Assembly: GCF_040149665.1 (NCBI RefSeq)
Contig: NZ_JBEFLP010000001.1
Span: forward strand, 1,984,001 to 2,048,000
Direction: 5' to 3'
Length of the DNA stretch: 64,000 nt
Source of the DNA: Sulfitobacter sp. HNIBRBA3233
GTDB taxonomy: Bacteria > Pseudomonadota > Alphaproteobacteria > Rhodobacterales > Rhodobacteraceae
Below, one piece after another: positions 7,745 through 17,482 of the stretch (the stretch's first letter is position 1; every line of letters starts with the position of its first letter). The notes under the pieces were generated by a model. The model ran no database searches. It was given only the letters and a program-made list of their open reading frames with translations, and had not been told where the DNA came from. The position numbers were made by a program, and so were the translations under genes.

Positions 7745-8863
7745 ATGAAGATCGGTTGCCCCAAGGAAATCAAACCACAGGAATTTCGCGTCGGGATCAC
7801 CCCGAACGCCGCCCGCGAGGCCAGGTCGCACGGGCACGAAGTACTGATCGAGACCGGCGCGGGGGCCGGTGCGGGGTTCGAGGACATCGCCTATACCGAG
7901 GCGGGCGCGCAGATCATCGACACCGCCGAGGAAATCTTTGCCAGCGCGGATATGATCGTGAAGGTGAAGGAGCCGCAGGCGGTGGAGCGCAAGATGCTGC
8001 GCGAGGGACAGGTGCTGTTCACCTATCTGCACCTCGCCCCCGATCCGGCGCAAACCAAGGATCTGCTCGACAGCGGCTGTACCGCCATCGCCTATGAGAC
8101 CGTGACAGACCGCAGCGGCGGCCTGCCCCTGCTGGCGCCGATGTCCGAGGTTGCGGGCCGTCTGGCCCCGCAGGTCGGCGCGTGGACCCTGCAAAAGGCG
8201 AACGGCGGGCGCGGTGTGCTGATGGGCGGCGTGCCGGGCGTCACCCCTGCCCGCGTGGTGGTGATCGGCGGCGGTGTCGTCGGCACCCACGCGGCGCGTG
8301 TCGCGGCGGGCATGGGCGCGGATGTCACCGTTCTGGACCGGTCGCTGCCGCGGATGCGCTATCTCGACGATACCTTCGCGGGCGTGTTCAAGACCAGCTT
8401 TGCCAGCGCGGGCAACACCATGGATCTGGCGCGCGAGGCGGATATGATCATCGGCGCGGTCCTGATCCCCGGTGCGGCGGCCCCCAAGCTGATCAGCCGC
8501 GAACAGCTGTCCGAGCTCAAACCCGGCGCGGCGCTGGTGGACGTGGCGATCGATCAGGGCGGCTGTTTCGAGACCTCGCACGCCACAACCCACGAGGACC
8601 CGATCTATGACGTGGACGGGATCATGCACTATTGCGTGGCCAACATGCCCGGCGCGGTGGCCCGGACCTCGACCATCGCCCTTGGCAACGCGACGATGCC
8701 CTTCATGCTGGCACTGGCCGACAAGGGCTGGAAGCAGGCCTGCGCGGAGGATGAACACCTGCTGGCCGGCCTGAACGTCCACGCGGGCAAGCTGACCTAC
8801 TATGCGGTCGGCAAGGCGCTGGGGCTCGATGTGGTATCGCCATCGCTGGCACTGAAGATGTGA
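7745..8863 (+). CDS. ald: Alanine dehydrogenase
   Basis: A 372-residue NAD-dependent alanine dehydrogenase. It opens with [20 protein letters not shown], has the Rossmann motif [14 protein letters not shown] (about 168-181) and the conserved [13 protein letters not shown] and [11 protein letters not shown] segments. It interconverts L-alanine and pyruvate plus ammonium. GGGAGG precedes the ATG. An AldR-type regulator is divergent. The enzyme would also regenerate the pyruvate used by taurine-pyruvate aminotransferase encoded 44 kb away, releasing taurine nitrogen as ammonium. Confidence 0.95.
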   Translation: MKIGCPKEIKPQEFRVGITPNAAREARSHGHEVLIETGAGAGAGFEDIAYTEAGAQIIDTAEEIFASADMIVKVKEPQAVERKMLREGQVLFTYLHLAPDPAQTKDLLDSGCTAIAYETVTDRSGGLPLLAPMSEVAGRLAPQVGAWTLQKANGGRGVLMGGVPGVTPARVVVIGGGVVGTHAARVAAGMGADVTVLDRSLPRMRYLDDTFAGVFKTSFASAGNTMDLAREADMIIGAVLIPGAAAPKLISREQLSELKPGAALVDVAIDQGGCFETSHATTHEDPIYDVDGIMHYCVANMPGAVARTSTIALGNATMPFMLALADKGWKQACAEDEHLLAGLNVHAGKLTYYAVGKALGLDVVSPSLALKM

Positions 8864-8904
8864 TCCCTCGGGGTGCGGGCGGCCCTCACCGGTCGCCCTA
8901 CCCC

Positions 8905-9792
8905 TCAGAGCAGCAGCGCCTCGGACGGCTTCGCCTTGTGCTCGGGCTCGACATGGATGGTGACGGCGCAGTTGCTGATCGCCTCTTTCAGCGCCGCCTC
9001 GACCCGGTCGCAGATCGCATGGGCGTCAAAAACCGTCATGTCCTCCGGCACGACCAGATGGAAATCGATGAAGGTGGCGGCCCCGGCGTGACGCGCGCGC
9101 AGATCATGCGCCTCGATCGCGCCGCCCGCATGCGTCTGCACAATGTCGCGCATCTGGGCCAGATCGCTCTCGGGCACCGATTCGTCCATCAGCCCGCCGA
9201 TGGAGGCGCGGATCACCACCCAGCCGGACCACAGGATGTTGACCGCCACCAGCGCCGCCAGCACCGGATCGAGCCACCACCAATCCGTGAGGACCGCCGC
9301 TGACACACCGACCGTCACCCCCAGCGATGACACCACATCCGCCATCAGATGCCGCCCGTCCGCCGTAAGCGCGGGCGACGAGAACCGCCGCCCCGCCCGC
9401 AGCAGCACGAAGGCCCAGACACCGTTGAGCGCGCCAGCGAAGAGGTTGATCGCCAGCCCCGCGAAAGGCGCGTCTATCGCCTGCGGCGCCATCAGCCCAC
9501 GGGCCGCCGAATGCAGGATCAGCGCCGCCGCGATGACGATCAGCACCCCTTCGAGCACCGCCGAGACATATTCCGCCTTGTGATGTCCAAAAGGGTGTTT
9601 GGCATCCGCAGGCCGCGCCGCCACGCTGAGCGCCACCAGAGCCGCGACGGCTGTCGCCACGTTCACGACGCTTTCCAGAGCGTCCGAAAACAAGGCGACC
9701 GATCCGGTGATCCACCAGGCCAGCGTCTTGATCGCGAGCACCACGAGGCCCACGGCGATGCTTGCTCTGGCGATGGTCAGGGCGGATGTCAT
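8905..9792 (-). CDS. Cation diffusion facilitator (CDF) family metal transporter
   Basis: A 295-residue CDF protein with about six transmembrane helices and a cytoplasmic C-terminal metal-binding domain (from about 205). Metal-site motifs are visible: FSDALES in TM2, HPFGHHKAEY between TM2 and TM3, and DWWWLDPV in TM5. CDF proteins export divalent metals such as Zn, Fe or Mn in exchange for protons; the metal is not predictable here. It is a single gene, with the mscL terminator upstream. Confidence 0.87.
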   Translation of the reverse strand: MTSALTIARASIAVGLVVLAIKTLAWWITGSVALFSDALESVVNVATAVAALVALSVAARPADAKHPFGHHKAEYVSAVLEGVLIVIAAALILHSAARGLMAPQAIDAPFAGLAINLFAGALNGVWAFVLLRAGRRFSSPALTADGRHLMADVVSSLGVTVGVSAAVLTDWWWLDPVLAALVAVNILWSGWVVIRASIGGLMDESVPESDLAQMRDIVQTHAGGAIEAHDLRARHAGAATFIDFHLVVPEDMTVFDAHAICDRVEAALKEAISNCAVTIHVEPEHKAKPSEALLL

Positions 9793-9831
9793 GTCGCTGT
9801 CCTTGTGAGTCAGCGCCCCGTCTACCCACGA

Positions 9832-9857
9832 AAAAGGGCGGGGAAAACCCCCGCCCC
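9832..9857 (-). terminator. Intrinsic terminator of mscL
   Basis: Read on the minus strand, GGGGCGGGGG-TTTT-CCCCGCCC is followed by a run of five T. It lies about 25 bp past the mscL stop. Confidence 0.8.
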
Positions 9858-9880
9858 GACAGACCCGGCCTGAACCTGCC

Positions 9881-10303
9881 TTACTTTTTCAGCGCATCGC
9901 GGATTTCCAGCAGAACGTCCAGCTCGCTCGGGCCGGTGTTGACGTCGGGTGCCACGTCGTCCGGCGTCTCGGCGGCGGCCTTGATGCGGTTGACCATCTT
10001 GACCAGCATGAACACGACAAACGCGATGATGAGGAAGTTGATCACGGCCATGATGAACTTGCCCACGGCAAAGACCGGCACGCCGGCTTCCGTCGCCGCT
10101 TCGATGGAGGCGAATTCGCCATCGCCCAGCACGTAGAACCAGCCTGAGAAGTCGATACCGCCGGTAAACAGCGCGATGATCGGGTTGATGATGTCACCGA
10201 CCAGCGATGTGACAATCGCGGTGAAGGCCGCCCCGACGATGATACCAACGGCCATGTCCATGACATTGCCCTTGGCGATGAAATCCTTGAATTCGTTGAT
10301 CAT
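9881..10303 (-). CDS. mscL: Large-conductance mechanosensitive channel MscL
   Basis: A 140-residue MscL: the N-terminal amphipathic helix [20 protein letters not shown], the pore helix [22 protein letters not shown], a periplasmic loop, TM2 ([17 protein letters not shown]) and a C-terminal helix. It forms an inner-membrane pentamer that opens during osmotic downshock. The length is normal. A strong terminator follows. Confidence 0.97.
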   Translation of the reverse strand: MINEFKDFIAKGNVMDMAVGIIVGAAFTAIVTSLVGDIINPIIALFTGGIDFSGWFYVLGDGEFASIEAATEAGVPVFAVGKFIMAVINFLIIAFVVFMLVKMVNRIKAAAETPDDVAPDVNTGPSELDVLLEIRDALKK

Positions 10304-10449
10304 TGACGTTTTTCCTCTGCCATAAAGTCAGGTGGCAAATTCCCCTCGCCCCCCGCCGAACATCTGGTAGCAGAAAAATGCGCCGCTCAAAGACTGTTTT
10401 GCGGGGAAAAAGCGCCTAGGTCTTGCATTGGATTAAAGGAGCACACCCT

Positions 10450-11151
10450 ATGACAGACCTAAGCGCATTCCCGATCACCTCACGATGGAAACCCGTTAAC
10501 AGCGACGTTCTTCAACTCTATTCCTTCCCCACGCCCAACGGCGTGAAAGTCTCCATCGCGCTCGAGGAAACCGGCCTGCCTTACGAGGCGCACAAGGTCA
10601 CGCTGGCCGATGCGGACGTGAAAAGCGCGGAGTTCCTGTCGCTTAACCCCAACAACAAGATCCCCGCGATCATTGATCCCGATGGGCCGGAGGGCAAACC
10701 CGTGGGGCTGTTCGAGAGCGGCGCGATCCTGATCTATCTGGCCGAGAAAACCGGAAAGCTGCTGGGCGAGGGCCCCGAGGACAAGGCCAAGGCGATCCAG
10801 TGGCTGATGTTCCAGATGGGCGGGCTCGGGCCGATGCTGGGACAGCTGGGGTTCTTCTACAAGTTCGCGGGTTCCGAATGGGAGGACAAGCGCCCGCAGG
10901 AACGCTATATCAACGAGGCCAAGCGCCTGCTCGCGGTGCTGAACCTCGAACTCGCGGGCAAGGAGTGGATCACGGGCAGCCACTATACCATCGCCGATAT
11001 CGCCATCGCACCCTGGCTGCGCGCGCTGGATTTCTACGGCGCGAAAGAGGTGGTCGGCTGGGACGATCATACCAACCTGATCGACTATCTGGCCCGGTTC
11101 GAGGCCCGGCCGGCGGTCCAGAAAGGTCTGGTAACCCCGCCGCGCGACTAG
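10450..11151 (+). CDS. Nu-class glutathione S-transferase (YfcG/YghU-like)
   Basis: A 233-residue GST-fold protein. The thioredoxin-like N-domain carries PTPNGVKVSIALEETGLPY and the cis-proline motif NNKIPAI; the helical C-domain has FQMGGLGPMLGQ. These are hallmarks of the Nu class, which reduces disulfides and peroxides with glutathione. The ATG at 10450 has AAAGGAG upstream. Its last four bases overlap the end of the convergent methyltransferase gene. Confidence 0.88.
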   Translation: MTDLSAFPITSRWKPVNSDVLQLYSFPTPNGVKVSIALEETGLPYEAHKVTLADADVKSAEFLSLNPNNKIPAIIDPDGPEGKPVGLFESGAILIYLAEKTGKLLGEGPEDKAKAIQWLMFQMGGLGPMLGQLGFFYKFAGSEWEDKRPQERYINEAKRLLAVLNLELAGKEWITGSHYTIADIAIAPWLRALDFYGAKEVVGWDDHTNLIDYLARFEARPAVQKGLVTPPRD

Positions 11152-11783
11152 ATCCTGCGCGCCACGATAAAGCGGCTCATCGCCGGAAAGCTGCCGGTTT
11201 CGACGATGTCGAAACCGGCGGCGGCGATGGCGGCCTCGGCCCCTGCAAAACTCAGCCGCCGCACGAAGGGCGCCATGCCGATCGCCTGCATGGCAGGGAT
11301 CATCGCGGCAAAGGCAAAGCGCTTCACGCCCAGCGACGGATCGGCGAGGCAGGCGGTTTTCGAGATGAAATATCCCCCCGCGGGCAGTGTGGCATGGACC
11401 GCGCGCAAAAGGCCCTCCAGATCCTCGACCAGATGCAACAGGTTGAAGGCCAGCACCACATCCGCGCCATCCGTCTGGCCCAGCGTCTGCGCACCCGCGC
11501 CCACTTCGAACCGCAGCGCGTCCAGCCCGGCCTCTGCGGCTTTCGCCCGCGCGATGTAGATCATCTCGGCCGAGATATCCGTTCCCAGATAGGTGCCGCT
11601 ATGCGGGGCCAGACGCAGCGCCGTCGTCCCCGTCCCGCAGCCGATCTCGATGACCCGCTGGCCGGGATCCAGATAGGTGATGGTGCGCGCTATCGTATGG
11701 TCATAGGCCACTTCGTCCCCGATCGGGGAGGCCGCGTATTTCGCCGCACGCTTGTCCCAGAACGAAGACTGGTCTCTCCTCAT
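11148..11783 (-). CDS. Class I SAM-dependent methyltransferase
   Basis: A 211-residue methyltransferase with motif I VIEIGCGTGTTAL (about 45-57), an acidic residue ending strand 2 (YLGTDIS), and ADVVLAFNLLHLVEDLE as motif IV and post-motif. It is similar in size to UbiE-like enzymes, but the substrate is not predictable. It lies 25 bp after ytoQ on the same strand, so the two may be co-transcribed. Confidence 0.8.
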   Translation of the reverse strand: MRRDQSSFWDKRAAKYAASPIGDEVAYDHTIARTITYLDPGQRVIEIGCGTGTTALRLAPHSGTYLGTDISAEMIYIARAKAAEAGLDALRFEVGAGAQTLGQTDGADVVLAFNLLHLVEDLEGLLRAVHATLPAGGYFISKTACLADPSLGVKRFAFAAMIPAMQAIGMAPFVRRLSFAGAEAAIAAAGFDIVETGSFPAMSRFIVARRI

Positions 11784-11808
11784 CGCGGCACTCTCCCGGG
11801 GCGGGCGG

Positions 11809-12252
11809 TCAGGGCAGTTTGCCGGTCAGCACGTAGCGCAGGATATCGACCACCTGCTCCGGCTCGGACGCGACCGCAAGCGCCGCGGCGTCCACCTCCT
11901 TCAGCGCATGCGCGTGATCGGGCCCGTGCAGGATCACCAGCGATTTGCCCAGTGCCGCGGCATATCCCGCGTCGAAGGCGGCATTCCACTGCTTGTACTG
12001 GTCCCCGAAGCGCACCACGACCACATCCGCCTCCTCGATGCCCTTGCGGGTACGGATCGCATTGATCTGCGCGCCCTTCCGGTCGTGCCAGAACTTGTCC
12101 GGCTCGGCCCCGAGGATCGCAACCCCGCAATCGTCACTGGCCGCGTGATCCGTCACCGGGCTGTCGAACACGACATCGAGGTCCTGCGCCCCTGCCACGA
12201 TCCGCTCGCGCCAGTCGGTGTGGATTTCACCCGAAAGATACACTTTCAACAT
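11809..12252 (-). CDS. YtoQ family protein
   Basis: A 147-residue member of the YtoQ family (MLKVYLSGEIHTDWRERI; VVVVRFGDQYKQWNAAFDAG), related in fold to nucleoside 2-deoxyribosyltransferases but without an assigned function. The ATG at 12252 is used because a good GGAGGG ribosome site precedes it. It is downstream of pheT on the same strand, and the gap between them carries the 37-bp repeated element described separately. Confidence 0.82.
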   Translation of the reverse strand: MLKVYLSGEIHTDWRERIVAGAQDLDVVFDSPVTDHAASDDCGVAILGAEPDKFWHDRKGAQINAIRTRKGIEEADVVVVRFGDQYKQWNAAFDAGYAAALGKSLVILHGPDHAHALKEVDAAALAVASEPEQVVDILRYVLTGKLP

Positions 12253-12293
12253 CGTCGTTCCCTCCTGCGCCTTCCGGCCTTGCGATGCGCCGC

Positions 12294-12330
12294 CGGGGCT
12301 TCTCCATTTTGCCAATAAACTCAATTCCGC
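12294..12330 (-). repeat. Copy A of a 37-bp repeated intergenic element
   Basis: This segment matches 22139-22175 at 32 of 37 positions. It lies between pheT and ytoQ, 41 bp upstream of the ytoQ start. The minus-strand core includes GAGTTTA and GGCAAAATGGAGAAGCCCCG. The second copy sits in the same orientation upstream of dgcA. Its nature (promoter, leader or dispersed repeat) is unknown. Confidence 0.7.
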
Positions 12331-12356
12331 GCCCGCAGCCCGCGCGACGCCCGTGA

Positions 12357-14756
12357 TTATCCCCGCAACGTCCCGCCGGTGGCTTTCGCCACTTTCTCCA
12401 CGACCCGCTGGCCGATCGCCTCGATATCCGCGTCCTTCAGCGTGGCCTCGACCGGTTGCAGACGCACCGTGATGGCGAGCGATTTCTTCCCCTCGCCAAG
12501 GCTTCCGCCGATGAATTCATCGAAGACCCGCACGTCGCTGATCAGGGTCTTGTCGGCCCCCATCGCGGCATTGACCACGGTCAGCGCCTCGACATCGGCA
12601 TCGACCACGAAAGCGAAATCGCGCTCCACCGCCTGAAGGTCGCTCAGCTTCAGCGCCGGGCGCGTGGCACCGGATTTACGCGGCAAGGGTACCTCGTCGG
12701 GATAGAGCGTGAAGGCGACCACGGGGCCCTTCACATCCATCTCGCGCAGCACCTTGGGGTGCAATTCACCGAAGACACCCAGAACCTTCTTCGGGCCGAG
12801 GCAGATTTTCCCGTGACGGCCCGGATGCCACCAGCCTTCGGCGCCGCGCATGATCTGTACTTTCGCGGGCGCGCCCATGGCCGCAAGGATCGCTTCCGCG
12901 TCCGCCTTGGCGTCGAACACATCCACCGCCCGCGAAGCCCCCAGCACATCCTTGGGGCCTGTCCGGCCCACGAGGATGCCGGTGATCAGGCTGCGCTGCT
13001 CGCCCGGCTCGCCGCCGTCGAAAACGGGGCCAAGCTCGAACAGCGCCATATCCGCCTGCCCCCGCGCCTGATTGCGCGCGGCGGCCTGCAACAGGCCCGG
13101 CAGCAGATCGGGGCGCATGTGGCTCATGTCGCTGCTGATCGGGTTTTCCAGTTGCGTCGCCTGCGTGCCGCCACCGAACAGCGCCGCCGAGGCGCTGTCG
13201 ATGAAGCTGTAGCTCACGCATTCGTGGTATCCCAGCGCCGCCGCCGTGCGCCGTGCAGAGGTCGCACGGCGCTGCGCGGGCGACAGCACGGGGCGCGGCA
13301 CCCCGTCGCTCAGACGCGGCAGGGGCCGGCCCTGCAGTTTGGTCAGCGATGCGATGCGGGCGACTTCCTCGACCAGATCGGCCTCGCCCTGCACGTCGGG
13401 GCGCCAGCTGGGCACATGGGCCATGTCGCCCTCCAGCCGGAACCCCAGCGCGGTCAGCGTCTGGCGCTGGTCGCTCTCGGGGATTTCCATCCCAACGAGG
13501 CTGATCACGCGCTTGGCATCCAGACGGTAGGCGCGCGCGGTATCGGGCACGCGGCCCGCCACGACAACCTCGGACGCCTCACCGCCCGCATGATCGAGGA
13601 TCATCCGCGTGGCATGTTCGATCCCGTAGGGCGTCCATTCCGGGTCGATCCCGCGCTCGAACCGGTAGCGCGCGTCGGAGTTGATCTTGAGCGCGCGGCC
13701 CGTGTAGGCGGTACGCACCGGATCGAAATAGGCCGCTTCGATAAAGACATTCTCGGTCTCTTCCGTCACGCCGGAGGGCAGCCCCCCCATGACGCCCGCG
13801 ATGCTTTCCACCCCGTTCGCGTCCGAGATCAGGGTCATCCCCTCGGAGAAGGTATAGTCCTTCTCGTCCAGCCCCTTGAGCGTCTCGCCGCCCTTGGCGC
13901 GGTGGACGCGCAGGGTGTTGCCCGCGATCTTGTCCGCGTCGAAGACGTGCAGGGGACGGTTGCGATCGAAGGTGAAGAAGTTCGTCACATCCACGAGAAA
14001 GCTGATCGGGCGCAGACCGATGGCACGCAGCGCATCCTGCAACCACGCGGGGCTCGGCCCGTTCTTCACACCGCGGATGACGCGCCCGTAGAACACCGGA
14101 CAGGCGTCGAGCGTATCTTCGTCGATGGTCACGCTGACCGGACAGGCAAACGCGCCCTCGACCGCGTCGCAGTCGCGTTTCTTCAGCTTGCCCAGACCCC
14201 GTGCCGCAAGATCGCGGGCGATGCCGCGCACGCCCAGCGCATCGGGCCGGTTGGGTGTGATCGCGATCTCGATCACCGGATCGACCTTGGCCGGATCATT
14301 TTCGGCCAGCCAGTCGACAAAGCTGTCGCCGACCTTGCCCGAGGGCAGTTCGATGATGCCGTCATGTTCGTCCGACAATTCCAGCTCGCGCTCGGAGGCC
14401 ATCATGCCGAAGCTCTCGATCCCGCGGATCTTGCCCACGCCGATGGTGGTGTCGATGCCCGGCACGTAGACACCCGGTTTGGCGACCACGACGGTGATCC
14501 CCTCGCGCGCGTTCGGCGCGCCGCAGATGATCTGCTGCACGCCCTCGTCGGTCTGGACCTGACAGACGCGCAGGCGGTCCGCATCGGGGTGCTTTTCGGC
14601 GCTTTCAACGTAACCGAGCGTGAAATCGGCCAGCTTCGCGCCCCGGTCCTCGACGCCTTCGACCTCGAGCCCGAGATCGGTCAGCGCATAGGTGATCTCG
14701 TCCAGCGACGCGGTGGTGTCGAGGTGATCCTTGAGCCAGGAGAGGGTGAATTTCAT
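12357..14756 (-). CDS. pheT: Phenylalanyl-tRNA synthetase beta subunit
   Basis: A 799-residue PheT of normal bacterial length. Domains in order: N-terminal methionyl-like segment (MKFTLSWLKDHLDTT), OB-fold tRNA-binding domain (about 40-150), B3/B4 editing domain, B5 domain, catalytic-like core, and C-terminal ferredoxin-fold anticodon-binding domain (from about 705). With PheS it charges tRNA-Phe. It lies 64 bp downstream of pheS on the same strand. Confidence 0.97.
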   Translation of the reverse strand: MKFTLSWLKDHLDTTASLDEITYALTDLGLEVEGVEDRGAKLADFTLGYVESAEKHPDADRLRVCQVQTDEGVQQIICGAPNAREGITVVVAKPGVYVPGIDTTIGVGKIRGIESFGMMASERELELSDEHDGIIELPSGKVGDSFVDWLAENDPAKVDPVIEIAITPNRPDALGVRGIARDLAARGLGKLKKRDCDAVEGAFACPVSVTIDEDTLDACPVFYGRVIRGVKNGPSPAWLQDALRAIGLRPISFLVDVTNFFTFDRNRPLHVFDADKIAGNTLRVHRAKGGETLKGLDEKDYTFSEGMTLISDANGVESIAGVMGGLPSGVTEETENVFIEAAYFDPVRTAYTGRALKINSDARYRFERGIDPEWTPYGIEHATRMILDHAGGEASEVVVAGRVPDTARAYRLDAKRVISLVGMEIPESDQRQTLTALGFRLEGDMAHVPSWRPDVQGEADLVEEVARIASLTKLQGRPLPRLSDGVPRPVLSPAQRRATSARRTAAALGYHECVSYSFIDSASAALFGGGTQATQLENPISSDMSHMRPDLLPGLLQAAARNQARGQADMALFELGPVFDGGEPGEQRSLITGILVGRTGPKDVLGASRAVDVFDAKADAEAILAAMGAPAKVQIMRGAEGWWHPGRHGKICLGPKKVLGVFGELHPKVLREMDVKGPVVAFTLYPDEVPLPRKSGATRPALKLSDLQAVERDFAFVVDADVEALTVVNAAMGADKTLISDVRVFDEFIGGSLGEGKKSLAITVRLQPVEATLKDADIEAIGQRVVEKVAKATGGTLRG

Positions 14757-14820
14757 TTTATTACTCCTTTGACCGGTACGAAGCCGTGCCAGACGTTTTC
14801 ACAAGCTGAAATCGCCGCTG

Positions 14821-15894
14821 TCACCTGCTCAGCCCGCTATGCAAATTCGGCTGGTCCAGTGACGCGAAGCCGTAGTGGCGCAGCCAGCGCAGGTCTGAAT
14901 CGAAGAACGCCCGCAGGTCGGGGATGCCGTATTTCAGCATCGCGATCCGGTCGATGCCCATGCCAAAGGCAAAGCCCTGCCATTCGTTGGGGTCGATCCC
15001 GCCCGCTTGCAGCACCTTGGGGTGGACCATGCCGGAGCCCAGCACTTCGAGCCAGCCGTCGCCTTCGCCGATGCGCAGCTGGCCGTCGACCCAGGAGCAC
15101 TGGATGTCGACCTCGGCCGAAGGTTCGGTGAAGGGGAAGTGCGAGGCCCGGAAGCGGGTCTTGATGCCGTCGATTTCGAAGAAGGCCGAGAAGAATTCCT
15201 CGAGCGTCCATTTCAGGTTCGCCATCGAGATGTCGCGGTCGATCGCGAGCCCTTCGACCTGATGGAACATCGGCGTGTGGGTCTGGTCGTAATCGGCGCG
15301 GTAGACACCGCCGGGGCAGATGATGCGCAGCGGCGCACCTTCGGCCTCCATCGTGCGGATCTGCACCGGGCTGGTGTGGGTGCGCAGCACGTGGGGCGGG
15401 CGGTCGTCGCCCTCGGCCCGCGCCATATAGAAGGTGTCCATCTCGGCCCGGGCGGGGTGGTGGCCGGGGATGTTGAGCGCGTCGAAGTTGTACCAGTCGG
15501 TATCGATGCGCGGGCCTTCGGCAACGGAGAAGCCCATTTCGGCGAAAATCGCGGTCAGCTCTTCGGTGACCTGGCTGACGGGGTGGATGGTGCCCGCAGG
15601 GCGCACGCGCCCCGGCAGGGTCACGTCCAGCCATTCGGCGCGCAGACGCTCGTCCAGCGCGGCATCGGCGAGCGCTGCTTTCTTGGCGGCGAGCGCGCTG
15701 TTGATCTCGTCCTTGAGCGCGTTCAGCGCGGGGCCTGCGGTCTGGCGTTCCTCGGGCGTCATCTTGCCCAGTTCGCGCATCTTCAGAGCGACTTCGCCCT
15801 TCTTGCCGACGGCGGCAAGACGGATATCCTCGAGCGCGGATTCGTCGCCCGCATCCGCAATCTGGCTGAGGTATTTCTGCTTCAGATCATCCAT
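14821..15894 (-). CDS. pheS: Phenylalanyl-tRNA synthetase alpha subunit
   Basis: A 357-residue catalytic subunit. It has an N-terminal coiled-coil (1-90), then class II motifs: [13 protein letters not shown], motif 2 around [19 protein letters not shown], and motif 3 [20 protein letters not shown]. It forms the alpha2-beta2 enzyme with PheT. Co-directional with rpmI, rplT and pyk further upstream. No phenylalanine attenuator was recognised in the 115 bp before it. Confidence 0.97.
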   Translation of the reverse strand: MDDLKQKYLSQIADAGDESALEDIRLAAVGKKGEVALKMRELGKMTPEERQTAGPALNALKDEINSALAAKKAALADAALDERLRAEWLDVTLPGRVRPAGTIHPVSQVTEELTAIFAEMGFSVAEGPRIDTDWYNFDALNIPGHHPARAEMDTFYMARAEGDDRPPHVLRTHTSPVQIRTMEAEGAPLRIICPGGVYRADYDQTHTPMFHQVEGLAIDRDISMANLKWTLEEFFSAFFEIDGIKTRFRASHFPFTEPSAEVDIQCSWVDGQLRIGEGDGWLEVLGSGMVHPKVLQAGGIDPNEWQGFAFGMGIDRIAMLKYGIPDLRAFFDSDLRWLRHYGFASLDQPNLHSGLSR

Positions 15895-16009
15895 GCCCGT
15901 TTCCTCGTTTGTCCTTGGCGTTGCTAATCGCGGGTCTGTCCGATTGCAAGCGCGCTGGACAAGCCGCCCGCCCTGCCCCTAGCGTTGTACGATCCAAGGG
16001 GAGGACAGG

Positions 16010-16420
16010 ATGACAAACCACACCGGACGCTGCTACTGCGGCGAGATCACCTACAAGATTACCGGCGCGGCGCAATGGCAGGCCCAGTGCCACTGCCGCG
16101 AATGCCAGTATATCTCGGGCGGGGGGCCGAATTACTTCATGATCGTGGCGGCGGATGATTTCACCATCACCAAGGGCACGCCGACCCAGTTTGCCCGCGC
16201 CGATCTGGACAGCCCGCGCCGGCGCGATTTCTGCCCGACCTGCGGCACCCATCTGGTGACCCGCCTGCCCGACCGCCCTGCCGTGGTGGTCAAGGTCGGC
16301 ACGCTGGACGATCCGGCTGCCTATGCCGGACCGGCGGCGGCGATCTTTACCTGCGACGCGCAGCCCTATCACCGCATACCCGACGACCTGCCCGCCTTCG
16401 ACAAGCTGCCCCCGCGCTGA
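16010..16420 (+). CDS. GFA (glutathione-dependent formaldehyde-activating-like) family protein
   Basis: A 136-residue zinc protein of the GFA/CENP-V fold, with the cysteine sets CYCG (near residue 8), CHCREC (near 28) and CPTCGTH (near 80). The family was named for formaldehyde-glutathione adduct formation, but most members lack proven activity. It has GGGGAGG upstream and lies on the opposite strand inside the otherwise minus-strand pheS/rplT region. Confidence 0.83.
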   Translation: MTNHTGRCYCGEITYKITGAAQWQAQCHCRECQYISGGGPNYFMIVAADDFTITKGTPTQFARADLDSPRRRDFCPTCGTHLVTRLPDRPAVVVKVGTLDDPAAYAGPAAAIFTCDAQPYHRIPDDLPAFDKLPPR

Positions 16421-16450
16421 GATCGCGGCACACCACCCGCACCGGAAACG

Positions 16451-16483
16451 AAAAAGCCGCCCCCGAAGACCGGGAGCGGCTTT
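16451..16483 (-). terminator. Bidirectional intrinsic terminator between the GFA gene and rplT
   Basis: AAAGCCGC (16453-16460) pairs with GCGGCTTT (16476-16483), with further C/G pairing inside. On the minus strand the stem is followed by a T run. It sits between two convergent genes. Confidence 0.75.
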
Positions 16484-16505
16484 GATTTTACAGACCGGTG
16501 CCGGT

Positions 16506-16871
16506 TCAGGCGGCCAGCGCGTCCTGTGCGGACTTTACGATGGCGCCGAATGCTTCGGGCTCGTTCACGGCCAGATCGGCCAGAACCTTGCGGTCCACTT
16601 CGATCCCCGCCAGTGTCAGGCCGTTGATGAAGCGGCTGTATGTCAGCGCCTCGTCGTGGCTGCGCACGGCTGCGTTGATCCGCTGGATCCAGAGCGCGCG
16701 GAAGTTGCGCTTGCGGTTCTTGCGGTCACGGGTTGCGTATTGGTTGGCCTTGTCGACCGCCTGCGAGGCGACCTTGAAGGTGTTCTTGCGACGACCGTAG
16801 TAACCTTTGGCCGCCTTGACGATTTTCTTGTGGCGCGCGTGGGCGACTGTTCCACCTTTGGTACGGGACAT
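16506..16871 (-). CDS. rplT: 50S ribosomal protein L20
   Basis: A 121-residue basic bL20 ([40 protein letters not shown]). It is needed early in large-subunit assembly. It follows rpmI by 15 bp on the same strand, the normal order. The usual upstream partner infC is not adjacent here. Confidence 0.97.
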   Translation of the reverse strand: MSRTKGGTVAHARHKKIVKAAKGYYGRRKNTFKVASQAVDKANQYATRDRKNRKRNFRALWIQRINAAVRSHDEALTYSRFINGLTLAGIEVDRKVLADLAVNEPEAFGAIVKSAQDALAA

Positions 16872-16886
16872 TTCAGGATCTCCTTA

Positions 16887-17087
16887 TCAGCGGTCGTAGG
16901 GCATGAAGCCCTTGATGATCTTTGCATCGGGCTCCGACAGGACTGTCGTGCCGCGTGCGTCGCGGATGAATTTCTTGCTCCGCTTGATCATGCCGTGGCG
17001 CTTGCCGGCCTGACCGCCGATGACCTTTCCGGTCGCCGAGATCTTGAAGCGCTTCTTGGCGCTCGACTTCGTCTTCATCTTGGGCAT
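16887..17087 (-). CDS. rpmI: 50S ribosomal protein L35
   Basis: A 66-residue basic bL35 ([38 protein letters not shown]). It is co-transcribed with rplT. A purine-rich AAGGAGAC site precedes the start. Confidence 0.97.
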   Translation of the reverse strand: MPKMKTKSSAKKRFKISATGKVIGGQAGKRHGMIKRSKKFIRDARGTTVLSEPDAKIIKGFMPYDR

Positions 17088-17225
17088 TTCCGTCTCCTTG
17101 TCGTCTACGGTTTACGCACGACTCGGCATGCCACTGTCGGCCGGCCGTGCAGGAATGAGTTGGGCGTATAGGACGCGCCGCCGCGCGAGGCAAGAGCCGA
17201 TTTTGCCAGCCGCCGCCGTCCGCCG

Positions 17226-17453
17226 TCAGGGCATGTAGCGCGCGGCCACTTTCACGAAGACATCGGGGATTTCCTGAAGCGAGTAGCCGCCGGGTTTGCC
17301 CGCGATTGCGAAAACGATCAGGCCGCCCGCGATCAGGACGGTGATCGCCGAAGCCCGCGGCGCGCGCCGGTCGCTGATCGCCGACAGGATCGAGGGGATG
17401 GAAAGCGCGGCAATGATGATGCCAAGGACGAGGGCAAGATCGAGGTCCATCAC
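17226..17453 (-). CDS. Small membrane protein of unknown function
   Basis: A 75-residue protein with two hydrophobic helices, about 5-24 (LDLALVLGIIIAALSIPSIL) and 36-51 (AITVLIAGGLIVFAIA), joined by a basic loop (SDRRAPRAS), and a short soluble tail. It lies between pyk and rpmI, 29 bp after pyk on the same strand, so it is probably co-transcribed with pyk. I do not recognise a named family beyond 'small membrane protein'. Confidence 0.65.
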   Translation of the reverse strand: MMDLDLALVLGIIIAALSIPSILSAISDRRAPRASAITVLIAGGLIVFAIAGKPGGYSLQEIPDVFVKVAARYMP

Positions 17454-17482
17454 GGCACTCCGTTGGTCATATTGACCCCACG

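Noticed and set aside
12456-15131. A very long open frame on the plus strand opposite pheT and pheS
   Set aside because: It is antisense to two clear housekeeping genes, has skewed histidine/arginine-rich composition and no family resemblance. High GC leaves such frames open by codon bias.
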